NCBI GenBank assembly: GCA_964575185.1 | Contig: CAZNPW010000022.1 | Coordinates: 1 to 50,071 of the forward strand | From: CAZNPW01 sp964575185 | GTDB taxonomy: Bacteria > Pseudomonadota > Alphaproteobacteria > Rhodobacterales > Rhodobacteraceae | Direction of reading: 5' to 3' | DNA: 50,071 bases | Shown here: positions 1-9,407 of the stretch, piece by piece | Numbering within the stretch: the first letter of the stretch is position 1 | How the letters are laid out: each line of letters begins with the position of its first letter | Translations under genes and position numbers: made by a program | The notes under the pieces: generated by a model | Databases searched by the model: none | The model's input: the letters and a program-made list of their open reading frames with translations, nothing else | Told to the model about the DNA's origin: nothing

Positions 1-2
1 AT

Positions 3-464
3 ACCGGCGACCAGCCGACGCTCGACACCATGCACAAGGACCTCTACCGCGCCCGGGCGGCGGCGCTGAGCATGATCCCGACCTCCACCGGGGCGGCCAA
101 GGCGGTGGGGCTGGTGCTGCCGGCACTGAAGGGCCGGCTCGACGGCTTCGCCATCCGCGTGCCGACGCCGAACGTGAGCCTCGTGGACCTGAAGTTCATC
201 GCGGCGCGGCCGACCAGCGTCGAGGAGATCAACGCGGCGATCCGGGCGGCGGCGGAGGGGCCGCTGCAGGGGATCCTCGGCTGCACCGCGTTCAAGAACG
301 TCTCGGTCGACTTCAACCACGACCCGCATTCGAGCGTGTTCCACCTGGACCAGACCAAGGTGATGGACGGCACGCTGTGCAGCGTCCTGGCGTGGTACGA
401 CAACGAATGGGGCTTCTCGAACCGCATGGCGGATACCGCGGTCGCGATGGGGCGTCTGATCTGA
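3..464 (+). CDS. gap: Glyceraldehyde-3-phosphate dehydrogenase, C-terminal part (5' end outside window)
   Basis: Catalyses NAD(P)-dependent oxidation of glyceraldehyde 3-phosphate to 1,3-bisphosphoglycerate in glycolysis, or the reverse reaction in gluconeogenesis/Calvin cycle. The frame is open from the left edge (TGDQPTLDT...) and gives the C-terminal catalytic domain. Family landmarks are IPTSTGAAKAVGLVLPALKG, FAIRVPTPNVSLVDL, the GILGC segment and the C-terminal WYDNEWGFSNRM. The active-site cysteine region lies upstream of the window. The stop TGA is followed at once by a strong hairpin (466-501). The internal Met at 30 is not a start. Which gap paralogue this is cannot be decided from the C-terminus alone. 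Confidence 0.96.
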   Translation, partial: TGDQPTLDTMHKDLYRARAAALSMIPTSTGAAKAVGLVLPALKGRLDGFAIRVPTPNVSLVDLKFIAARPTSVEEINAAIRAAAEGPLQGILGCTAFKNVSVDFNHDPHSSVFHLDQTKVMDGTLCSVLAWYDNEWGFSNRMADTAVAMGRLI

Positions 465-465
465 C

Positions 466-501
466 GTGCCGGTGCTGCCCGGTGGCGGGCAGACCCGGCA
501 C
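466..501 (+). terminator. Hairpin terminator candidate after gap
   Basis: Arms 466-481 and 486-501 pair over 16 positions with one 2-bp internal mismatch and a GTGG loop, starting one base after the gap stop codon. There is no T-run, so this is either a GC-rich processing/stabilising hairpin or a weak intrinsic terminator. Confidence 0.5.
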
Positions 502-638
502 CCCGACTGCACGATCTTGCGGCACGATCCATGCGCCTGGCGCATGGCCCCACCGCGGCGACATGGGTTGCCGCGGCGCGGCATCGGGGCCATCTCCGCC
601 CCGTGGGAGGCAAAGACACCCCCGCGAAGGAGACGACG

Positions 639-806
639 ATGAGCTTCGTGATCGCACTGAAAGACGCGCTGGACAGGCGCGCCGCCTATGTCCGCACCCG
701 CGACGAGATCGCGGCGATGCCGCGCGACGTGGCGCTGGACCTCGACATCTTCCCCGAGGATGCCGAAGAGATCGCCTACCGCGCGGTCTACGGCAAGGCC
801 GCCTGA
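639..806 (+). CDS. Small DUF1127-like protein
   Basis: A 55-residue protein beginning MSFVIALKDALDRRAAYV. The start at 639 is chosen because AAGGAG lies at 627-632, seven bases upstream; a longer open frame from 531 has no ribosome site. The C-terminus (DLDIFPEDAEEIAYRAVYGKAA) matches the end of small alphaproteobacterial DUF1127 proteins, which typically finish with a D-x-x-I-x-x-x-D-I-x-x-x-A-x-x-A-x-Y-G pattern. The arginine-rich middle (RRAAYVRTRDEIAAM) fits the helical part of that family. Some DUF1127 proteins in Rhodobacter act as small RNA-binding regulators; whether this one does is not known. It stands alone downstream of gap, with a perfect 7-bp inverted repeat at 530-546 in its leader. 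Confidence 0.75.
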   Translation: MSFVIALKDALDRRAAYVRTRDEIAAMPRDVALDLDIFPEDAEEIAYRAVYGKAA

Positions 807-840
807 CGCCGCGCCCGCCCCCGCCACGTCGTGGCGCGCG

Positions 841-1332
841 TCAGCCGAAGCGCGCCCGCAGCGCGGCCGCGACCGGCGCGGGAACGAAGCCGGACACGTC
901 GCCGCCCAGCCGCGCGATCTCTTTCACGAGGCGGCTGGCGATGGCCTGGCGGCGGGCGTCGGCCATCAGGAACACGGTTTCGATCCGCGGGTCGAGCGCG
1001 CGGTTCATGCCGACCATCTGGAACTCGTATTCGAAATCGGCGACCGCCCGCAGGCCGCGGATGATGACGCCCGCGCCCACGTCGCGGGCGCAGTCGATCA
1101 GCAGGTTGCCGAAGGGGTGGACGACGATCTCCCCCCCCGTCCGCGCGACGATCGCGTCGCATTCGGCGCGGACCATGGAAACGCGGTCCTCGAGCGCGAA
1201 GAGCGGTCCCTTGTCGCGGTTGATCGCGACGCCGATCACCAGCCGGTCGACCAGCGCCATGGCGCGGGCGATGATGTCGGTATGCCCCAGCGTGACGGGG
1301 TCGAAGGTGCCGGGGTAAAGGCCGATCCGCAT
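841..1332 (-). CDS. coaD: Pantetheine-phosphate adenylyltransferase
   Basis: Fourth step of coenzyme A synthesis: 4'-phosphopantetheine + ATP gives dephospho-CoA. The 163-residue protein has the usual CoaD length. It opens MRIGLYPGTFDPVTLGH, which contains the nucleotidyltransferase TxGH motif (T14-H17). It also has the IIRGLRAVADFEYE segment and the C-terminal SRLVKEIARLGGDVSGFVP. An in-frame Met 12 codons upstream exists, but the family begins at the chosen start. Monocistronic or read with the CBS gene upstream, from which it is separated by a perfect palindrome (1369-1396). Confidence 0.95.
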   Translation of the reverse strand: MRIGLYPGTFDPVTLGHTDIIARAMALVDRLVIGVAINRDKGPLFALEDRVSMVRAECDAIVARTGGEIVVHPFGNLLIDCARDVGAGVIIRGLRAVADFEYEFQMVGMNRALDPRIETVFLMADARRQAIASRLVKEIARLGGDVSGFVPAPVAAALRARFG

Positions 1333-1368
1333 GGGCGTCAGGCAACAGGATCGGGCGGACGGTTGCAA

Positions 1369-1396
1369 GTAGGATGGGCAATATTGCCCATCCTAC
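1369..1396. repeat. Perfect 28-bp palindrome
   Basis: Half-site GTAGGATGGGCAAT is followed directly by its exact reverse complement. It begins five bases beyond the stop of the CBS-domain gene and lies upstream of coaD. It could fold into a 12-bp stem with a 4-nt loop. I recall similar GGATGGGCAA palindromes from Rhodobacteraceae intergenic regions, so an interspersed repeat is likely; a termination role is possible. Confidence 0.75.
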
Positions 1397-1401
1397 GGGC
1401 G

Positions 1402-1839
1402 TCAGAACCCCTTGATCATGCCTTCGAGCGCGTCGCGGTCGGCCTGCAGCTCGGCCAGCCGGGCCTTCACCACGTCGCCGATCGAGATCATGCCGACGAG
1501 CCTGCCGCCGTCCATGACCGGCATGTGGCGGAAGCGGCCGACCGTCATCCGCTCCAGCACCTGGGTCGTGTGGTCGGCGGGCGCGCATGTCGTGACCTCG
1601 CGCGTCATCAGCGCCTCCACCCGGTCCTGCAGGACCGCCGACCCGCGCCGCCCGATCTCGCGCACGATGTCGCGTTCGGACAGGATCCCCGCAAGCGTCG
1701 TGCCGTCGGGCGAGACGACCAGCGCGCCGATCCGCCGCGCCGACAGGACCTGCGCGGCCTCGGCCACGGTGGCGGCGGGCGGGATCCGGACCACCTCGGC
1801 CGAACCCTTGGACTTCAGGATCGTGGAGACTGGCATCAT
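1402..1839 (-). CDS. CBS-domain protein
   Basis: A 145-residue protein made of two tandem CBS modules (about residues 15-65 and 78-130) and nothing else. Conserved features are VLSARRIGALVV, ILSERDIVREIGRRG, VEALMTREVTTC, FRHMPVMDGGRLVGMISIGDVVKARL. Stand-alone CBS pairs bind adenosyl nucleotides and usually sense energy state; the target here is unknown. Two adjacent ATG codons (1839, 1836) are possible starts; a GGGAGGG lies upstream. It is transcribed divergently from mmsA across 133 bases, where a TTGACG (minus strand, 1890-1895) could be its -35 box. Confidence 0.88.
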   Translation of the reverse strand: MMPVSTILKSKGSAEVVRIPPAATVAEAAQVLSARRIGALVVSPDGTTLAGILSERDIVREIGRRGSAVLQDRVEALMTREVTTCAPADHTTQVLERMTVGRFRHMPVMDGGRLVGMISIGDVVKARLAELQADRDALEGMIKGF

Positions 1840-1917
1840 GGCTGCGGCCCTCCCCGCCGCCGGGAAAGGGTCCGCCCGCGTCATGATTCCGTCAAGTCCG
1901 GCGCGGGGCGCGCGGGC

Positions 1918-1946
1918 TTTCCCCCGCCGGTCGACGGCCCTATACC
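1918..1946 (+). promoter_or_regulatory. Possible mmsA promoter
   Basis: TATACC at 1941-1946 with a poor TTTCCC at 1918-1923, 17 bp apart, 26 bp before the mmsA start. Only the -10 hexamer is convincing. Confidence 0.3.
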
Positions 1947-1972
1947 CGCGCGGGCGACGGCTGGAGGACGCG

Positions 1973-3469
1973 ATGGACCTGACACACTGGATCGACGGCA
2001 AGCACGCGGCGGGCACCTCGGGCCGCTTCGCCGACGTGTTCAACCCCGCGACGGGCGAGGTGCAGGCGCGCGTGCCGCTGGCCGCGAAGGCCGAGCTCGA
2101 CGCGGCGGTAGCCTCTGCCGCGGCGGCGCAGCCGAAGTGGGGCGCGACGAACCCGCAGCGCCGGGCGCGGGTGATGATGGAGCTGGTGCGCCTGCTGAAC
2201 CGCGACATGGACAAGCTCGCCGAGGCGCTGTCCCGCGAGCACGGCAAGACCATCCCCGACGCCAGGGGCGACGTGCAGCGGGGGCTCGAGGTGGTGGAGT
2301 TCTGCGTCGGCGCGCCCCACCTTCTGAAGGGCGAGTTCACCGACTCGGCCGGCCCCGGCATCGACATGTATTCGATGCGCCAGCCGCTCGGGGTCGTGGC
2401 CGGGATCACGCCCTTCAACTTCCCCGCCATGATCCCGCTGTGGAAGATGGCCCCCGCGCTCGCCTGCGGCAACGCCTTCATCCTCAAGCCCTCCGAGCGC
2501 GACCCCTCGGTGCCGCTGATGCTGGCGGAGCTGCTGAAGGAGGCGGGCTTGCCCGACGGCGTGCTGCAGGTGGTGAACGGCGACAAGGAGGCGGTGGACG
2601 CGATCCTCGACTCGCCCGTCATCCAGGCGGTGGGCTTCGTGGGCTCCACCCCGATCGCCGAATACATCTACGCCCGCGCGGCCGCGACGGGCAAGCGCGC
2701 GCAGTGCTTCGGGGGCGCGAAGAACCACATGATCGTCATGCCCGACGCCGACATGGACCAGGCGGCGGACGCGCTGGTGGGGGCGGGCTACGGGGCCGCA
2801 GGCGAGCGCTGCATGGCGATCAGCGTCGCTGTGCCGGTGGGGGAGGAGACCGCCGACCGGCTGATCGCGAAGCTCGTGCCGCGGATCGAGCGGCTGCGCG
2901 TCGGGCCCTACACCGCGGGGGGCGACATCGACTATGGCCCGGTGGTGACGGCGGCGGCGAAGGCGAACATCCTGCGGCTGGTGGACTCGGGCGTCGCCGC
3001 CGGGGCGAAGCTCGTCGTCGACGGGCGCGGCTTCGGGCTGCAGGGCTACGAGGGCGGCTTCTGGGTCGGCCCGCACCTCTTCGACCACGTGACGGCGGAC
3101 ATGGAGATCTACCGCAAGGAAATCTTCGGGCCGGTGCTGTCGACCGTGCGGGCGAAGACCTACGAGGAGGCGCTGCGCTTGGCGATGAACCACGAATACG
3201 GCAACGGCACCGCGATCTTCACCCGCGACGGCGACACCGCGCGCGACTTCGCGGCGCGGGTGAACGTCGGCATGATCGGGATCAACGTGCCGATCCCGGT
3301 GCCGCTCGCCTACCACACCTTCGGCGGCTGGAAGCGGTCGGCCTTCGGCGACCTGAACCAGCACGGGCCCGACGCCTTCCGCTTCTACACGCGCACGAAG
3401 ACGATCACTTCGCGCTGGCCCTCCGGGATCAAGGAGGGAGCGTCGCTGAACTTCCGGCCGATGGAGTGA
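1973..3469 (+). CDS. mmsA: Methylmalonate-semialdehyde dehydrogenase (CoA-acylating)
   Basis: Converts methylmalonate semialdehyde (valine, thymine catabolism) and malonate semialdehyde (inositol, beta-alanine) to propionyl-/acetyl-CoA with NAD+ and CoA. The 498-residue length and sequence match the MmsA branch of the aldehyde dehydrogenase superfamily. Visible landmarks are TPFNFPAMIPLWK (about 146-158), ILKPSERDPS, GFVGSTPIAEYIY, the catalytic Cys280 in GERCMAIS, and EIFGPVLS. Unlike many aldehyde dehydrogenases it has the MmsA-type QCFGGAKNHM segment. The start follows GGAGG at 1964-1968. The CDS is followed by a perfect 11-bp hairpin. No other valine-degradation gene lies nearby. Confidence 0.95.
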   Translation: MDLTHWIDGKHAAGTSGRFADVFNPATGEVQARVPLAAKAELDAAVASAAAAQPKWGATNPQRRARVMMELVRLLNRDMDKLAEALSREHGKTIPDARGDVQRGLEVVEFCVGAPHLLKGEFTDSAGPGIDMYSMRQPLGVVAGITPFNFPAMIPLWKMAPALACGNAFILKPSERDPSVPLMLAELLKEAGLPDGVLQVVNGDKEAVDAILDSPVIQAVGFVGSTPIAEYIYARAAATGKRAQCFGGAKNHMIVMPDADMDQAADALVGAGYGAAGERCMAISVAVPVGEETADRLIAKLVPRIERLRVGPYTAGGDIDYGPVVTAAAKANILRLVDSGVAAGAKLVVDGRGFGLQGYEGGFWVGPHLFDHVTADMEIYRKEIFGPVLSTVRAKTYEEALRLAMNHEYGNGTAIFTRDGDTARDFAARVNVGMIGINVPIPVPLAYHTFGGWKRSAFGDLNQHGPDAFRFYTRTKTITSRWPSGIKEGASLNFRPME

Positions 3470-3601
3470 GGACCGGCCCGAAGGGCGAAAACGCTCCAGT
3501 GGAGCGTTTTCAGGTCCGAACGCCCTGAGCGCAAGCGAAGGGCCGGACCGGCACCGGTGACAGCCTGTCACCGGACCGGCCCCGGTGGCAGCCTGTCGGC
3601 G
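3470..3601. repeat. Composite palindromic element with duplicated hairpin unit
   Basis: Three parts lie between convergent mmsA and the patatin gene. First, a perfect 11-bp stem GAAAACGCTCC/GGAGCGTTTTC with loop AGT (3487-3511) ending in TTTTC, likely the mmsA terminator. Second, outer arms GGACCGGCCC (3470s) and GGGCCGGACC (3539-3549) that nearly complement each other around it. Third, two tandem 28-bp units (3546-3573, 3574-3601) sharing CCGGTGRCAGCCTGTC; the first forms a perfect 9-bp stem (3554-3574). Confidence 0.65.
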
Positions 3602-3609
3602 CGGGGGAG

Positions 3610-3629
3610 GTCCCGGCCTGCGCCGGGAC
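3610..3629. repeat. REP-like hairpin GTCCCGGC-N4-GCCGGGAC, copy 1
   Basis: Perfect 8-bp stem with CTGC loop, placed between the convergent mmsA and patatin genes. The same 20-bp hairpin recurs at 19772, 19828, 35964, 36017 and 36071. Confidence 0.7.
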
Positions 3630-3649
3630 GCGGAGGTCTTGCGGAGAGG

Positions 3650-4660
3650 TCAGGACAGCAGCGCGCCCAGGTCCAGCGTGCCGCCCTGCCCCAGCCGGCC
3701 TCCGTGCAGGTCGAGGAAGCCGTCCGCCGCCCGCCGCCCCGCCTTGTGCAGGCGGCGGATCAGCGCCGCGGTCGGGAGGAGCTTGGTCGTCGCCGTCAGC
3801 TCGCCCATCAGGCGGTTGTCGGCGATGAGGTGCAGGCCCACGTCCTTCATCCGGCCCTTTTCAACGCGCCCCTCGGCGATCAGGCGCTTGACGAAGGCGA
3901 TGGCGCGCAGCTCGCCCATCAGGCTTGCGTTGAAGCTGATCTCGTTGATGCGGTTCTGGATGTCGACCGGGGACAGGGGCAGGTCCTCGCGCCGGTCGGG
4001 GTTGATCTGGACGATGACGATGTCGTCGGGCAGGTCGGGGGCGTAGAGCGGCCAGAGCGGCGGGTTGGCGACGAAGCCGCCGTCCCAGTAGGGCTCGCCG
4101 TCGATCATCACGGCGGGAAAGACGGTCGGCAGGCAGGCCGAGGCGAGGATCGCCTCGGGCGTCAGGTCGCTGCGGTCGAAGACGCGGACGCGGCCGGTGG
4201 TGACGCTGGTGGCGGCGACGAAGATGCGCGGGCCGTCGTCGGCGCAGACCCGGCGGAAATCGAATCCCGCCACGATATGCGCGAGCGGGTGGGGCCGGAA
4301 GGCGGTCGCGTAGGGCGAGACGACCTGGGCCATGACGCCCAGGGGCGAGAAGGAGAGCACGTCCTCCATGATCTGCGTCGCGGCGCTGGCGTAGGGCAGG
4401 CCGGACCGGACCCAGGGGTTCAGGCGGAAGTCGCCGATTGCCTGCACCTGCCGCCACATCTCGGCCAGCGCCTTGCGGGCACCCGGACGGCCGCCGGTCA
4501 GCAGGCCCTGCTTGCAGGCGGCGGCGTTCATCGCGCCGGCGCTGGTGCCCGAGATGGCGGCGATCTCGAGCCCGTCCTCCTCGAGCAGGCGGTCGAGCAC
4601 GCCCCAGGTGAAGGCCCCGTGCGCGCCGCCGCCCTGCAGGGCGAGGTTGATCTTCGGCAT
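3650..4660 (-). CDS. Patatin-like phospholipase/esterase
   Basis: A 336-residue cytoplasmic serine hydrolase of the patatin family. It shows the oxyanion-hole glycine motif GGGAHG (10-15), the nucleophile elbow GTSAG with Ser40, and the dyad aspartate in YWDGGF (Asp193). The C-terminal part (DIQNRINEISFNASLMGELR) is typical of the bacterial patatin group carrying a DUF3734-like tail. The substrate may be phospholipid or another acyl ester; sequence alone does not decide. It lies downstream of uvrA in the same direction, separated by a hairpin element, so co-transcription is doubtful. Confidence 0.88.
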   Translation of the reverse strand: MPKINLALQGGGAHGAFTWGVLDRLLEEDGLEIAAISGTSAGAMNAAACKQGLLTGGRPGARKALAEMWRQVQAIGDFRLNPWVRSGLPYASAATQIMEDVLSFSPLGVMAQVVSPYATAFRPHPLAHIVAGFDFRRVCADDGPRIFVAATSVTTGRVRVFDRSDLTPEAILASACLPTVFPAVMIDGEPYWDGGFVANPPLWPLYAPDLPDDIVIVQINPDRREDLPLSPVDIQNRINEISFNASLMGELRAIAFVKRLIAEGRVEKGRMKDVGLHLIADNRLMGELTATTKLLPTAALIRRLHKAGRRAADGFLDLHGGRLGQGGTLDLGALLS

Positions 4661-4687
4661 CGTCGGTCCCGACTGAGGGGCAGGACC

Positions 4688-4736
4688 GGGGGTTTCACAC
4701 CCCCGGACCCCCGTGGAGTATTTGAGCCGGAATGAG
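4688..4736 (+). repeat. Hairpin + GGAGTATTT + CCGGAA element, copy a
   Basis: A G5T/AC5 hairpin (4688-4704) is followed by GGAGTATTT (4715-4723) and CCGGAATGAG (4727-4736). It lies between the uvrA stop and the patatin start. Related copies are at 13454-13506, 13612-13647 (inverted), 17513-17549 (inverted), 38706-38728 and 47719-47785. Confidence 0.65.
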
Positions 4737-4741
4737 GGAGG

Positions 4742-7597
<2,856 letters not shown>

Positions 7598-7622
7598 GCA
7601 CCGCCCCCGAGGCCCGGGTCCT

Positions 7623-7651
7623 GACATAGGGCATCGGCCCCGAGTCTCCAA
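7623..7651 (-). promoter_or_regulatory. uvrA promoter candidate
   Basis: On the minus strand TTGGAG (7651-7646) and TATGTC (7628-7623) are spaced 17 bp. The -10 box ends 25 bases before the uvrA ATG. The LexA box lies just upstream of the -35 box. Confidence 0.45.
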
Positions 7652-7662
7652 CCCGAATGTGC

Positions 7663-7677
7663 GAACGAAGTGTGAAC
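7663..7677 (-). promoter_or_regulatory. LexA (SOS) box upstream of uvrA
   Basis: GTTC-N7-GTTC on the minus strand (GAAC-N7-GAAC on plus), exactly the direct-repeat operator known for alphaproteobacterial LexA. It is 66 bp from the uvrA start. The context (uvrA) makes this a confident regulatory call. Confidence 0.82.
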
Positions 7678-7682
7678 GCACC

Positions 7683-8840
7683 TCAGGCGGCGCGGCGGCG
7701 CGTGTTCAGGTGGTGGATGGCGATGCCCATCAGGCTGAACGGCAGGCAAAAGGCCAGGACCGCCGCCGCATCGGCCCCCTGCGTCAGCCCCCAGGCGAAG
7801 AGCGGCGTGCCGGTGACGGTGCCGACGTTGCCCATCTGCGCCAGCGCGCCGGCGGCCATGGCACGGTCGGCGTCGGGGGCATTCAGCTCGGGGATCGCCG
7901 CGAAGCTCGCCCCCTGCACCAGGCCGAAGGCCGCCGCAAGTGCCAGCGCAGCGGCGGCCATGGCCGCGCCCTGCCCCCAGGACAGCCACAGCGCCACCGC
8001 CGCGACGGCGGCCAGCGCGAAGCCCGCCTGCACCGTCTGCACCGCCGTCAGGTGGCGCAGCAGCCAGACCCCCAGCGTCAGCGACACGGCGATGGAGATC
8101 AGCGGCATCCCCAGCGCGACGAGGGGGCGCTGCGCCTCGGGCAGCAGCGGCGGCAAGAGCGTCAGCAGGGCGACGAACTGGATCGTGTAGCAGACGAAGC
8201 CGAGCGCCGGGGCGGCGATGCGCGGGCTGCGGTAGATCGCGAGGTGCCGCGCCAGCAGGCCGCCCGTGGCCGGGGCCGGGGTCGGCCGGTCGCGCGGCAA
8301 GAGCACCCACAGCGCCGCGGCGCAGGCGGCCATCCAGGCCGCATGCGCGACGAACGCGCTGCCAAGGCCGTAGGCGGCGGTCAGGGGCGGCAGCGTCTCG
8401 GCCAGGATCGCGTAGGCGAGGCCGAAGAACGACCCCCACAGCGCCATGACGAAGCCGCGCGTGCGCGCCGTCGCCTGCCCGGCCATCAGCACGGGGCCGG
8501 TCACGACGATGGCGAGGTGGGTGACACCCTCGACCACGCGCAGCGCCAGCATCGCGGGATAGGCGGGCAGCGTCGCCTGCACGGCGCTGGTGACGGCGGC
8601 GGCGGCGAGCGCCGCGACCATCACCCGCCCCGGCCCGGCCGGTCCGACCAGCAGCCCGGCGACGGCCCCGAAGACGAGGCCCACCGCGCCCACGATGCTG
8701 ACCATCCACCCCATCGCGACCGGCGAGGCCCCGGCATAGTAGGCCTGCAGGTCTGCGAAGAGGATCGAGATCTTGCCGAACTGCGCCGCCGCCCCCAGCC
8801 CCGCGCAGAAGATGAGGGCGACGGTCAGGGCGGTGCGCAT
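7683..8840 (-). CDS. MFS transporter
   Basis: A 385-residue integral membrane protein with about 12 hydrophobic helices. The N-half contains GWMVSIVGAVGLVFGAVAGLLVGPAGPGRVM, a degenerate version of the MFS loop 2-3 motif, and RVVEGVTHLAIVV at the usual helix-4 position. The start at 8840 (MRTALTVALIFCAG) puts the first membrane helix at the N-terminus; a start 24 codons earlier would add an unsupported charged stretch. The substrate is unknown. It ends five bases before the uvrA LexA box, so read-through into uvrA is possible. Confidence 0.85.
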   Translation of the reverse strand: MRTALTVALIFCAGLGAAAQFGKISILFADLQAYYAGASPVAMGWMVSIVGAVGLVFGAVAGLLVGPAGPGRVMVAALAAAAVTSAVQATLPAYPAMLALRVVEGVTHLAIVVTGPVLMAGQATARTRGFVMALWGSFFGLAYAILAETLPPLTAAYGLGSAFVAHAAWMAACAAALWVLLPRDRPTPAPATGGLLARHLAIYRSPRIAAPALGFVCYTIQFVALLTLLPPLLPEAQRPLVALGMPLISIAVSLTLGVWLLRHLTAVQTVQAGFALAAVAAVALWLSWGQGAAMAAAALALAAAFGLVQGASFAAIPELNAPDADRAMAAGALAQMGNVGTVTGTPLFAWGLTQGADAAAVLAFCLPFSLMGIAIHHLNTRRRAA

Positions 8841-8935
8841 GGCCGCGACGCTAGCGGCGGCTGGCAGAAAGGTGAAGTCCCGGCAGGTGAATCGCGGCCG
8901 GGCCTTCCCCATCTGGGGCGGCAGGAGGACAGCCC

Positions 8936-9277
8936 ATGCGCCCGACCCGCCGCCTCGACCTGATGCTGATGCTGATCGGCACCCCCGTGCTCGCCCACCA
9001 CGGCTGGCGACGCACCGCCGATGGCGCGATGGAACTGACCGGGACGATCGTCGCCACCGGCCCCGGCCGGTCGGGGACGACCCTGACCGTCGAGGCCAAC
9101 GGCGAGGTCTGGACGGTGGAGGTCGGCCTGCCCGCCACCTCCGCCCCGATCCGCGACCGGCTGGCCGAGGGGATGGAGATCACCGTGCGCGGCGATCCTG
9201 CGGCGGACCGGCGTGTCCGGGCGGAGCGGATGGTGATCGGGGGGGCGGTGTTCGACCCCTATCGGGAACGCGCCTGA
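8936..9277 (+). CDS. DUF6152 family secreted protein
   Basis: A 113-residue protein with a short signal sequence (residues 1-20, ending PVLA before HHGW). The mature part begins HHGWRRTADGAMELTGTIV and has the DUF6152 pattern: a His-His-Gly-Trp start, an OB-fold-like beta series (LTGTIVATGPG..., TLTVEANGEVWTVEVG) and ERMVIGGAVFDPY at the end. A role in periplasmic metal or protein binding has been guessed for the family but is unproven. AGGAGG at 8923-8928 supports the start. A 6-bp hairpin (9287-9303) follows. Divergent from the MFS gene. Confidence 0.8.
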   Translation: MRPTRRLDLMLMLIGTPVLAHHGWRRTADGAMELTGTIVATGPGRSGTTLTVEANGEVWTVEVGLPATSAPIRDRLAEGMEITVRGDPAADRRVRAERMVIGGAVFDPYRERA

Positions 9278-9286
9278 TCGCCGTAG

Positions 9287-9303
9287 CCGGTTTCGGCAAC
9301 CGG
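9287..9303 (+). terminator. Short hairpin after DUF6152 gene
   Basis: CCGGTT-TCGGC-AACCGG, a perfect 6-bp stem ten bases past the stop codon, without a T-run. Weak. Confidence 0.3.
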
Positions 9304-9344
9304 CGCAGCGGTTGCGGATGAGGAGTGTCGGAGGAAGGCCGGGG

Positions 9345-9380
9345 CTTGTTCTGGCGGGGGGCTGTCATATAAGTGTCATA
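9345..9380 (+). promoter_or_regulatory. Promoter/operator region of the P-loop gene
   Basis: CTTGTT (9345-9350) and TATAAG (9368-9373) are 17 bp apart. Overlapping the -10 box are two direct TGTCATA copies (9363-9369, 9374-9380), 11 bp apart, about one helical turn. An inverted repeat GTGTT-GCGG-AACAC (9388-9401) lies between this and the start codon. The layout suggests a regulated promoter. Confidence 0.4.
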
Positions 9381-9407
9381 ATCGCAGTGTTGCGGAACAC
9401 TGAAAGC

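Noticed and set aside
688..3528. Long open frame of 946 codons on the plus strand over coaD, the CBS gene and mmsA
   Set aside because: Shadow of GC-rich real genes: composition dominated by Arg/Gly/Ala/Pro, no motifs, and three well-recognised genes occupy the same DNA in other frames.
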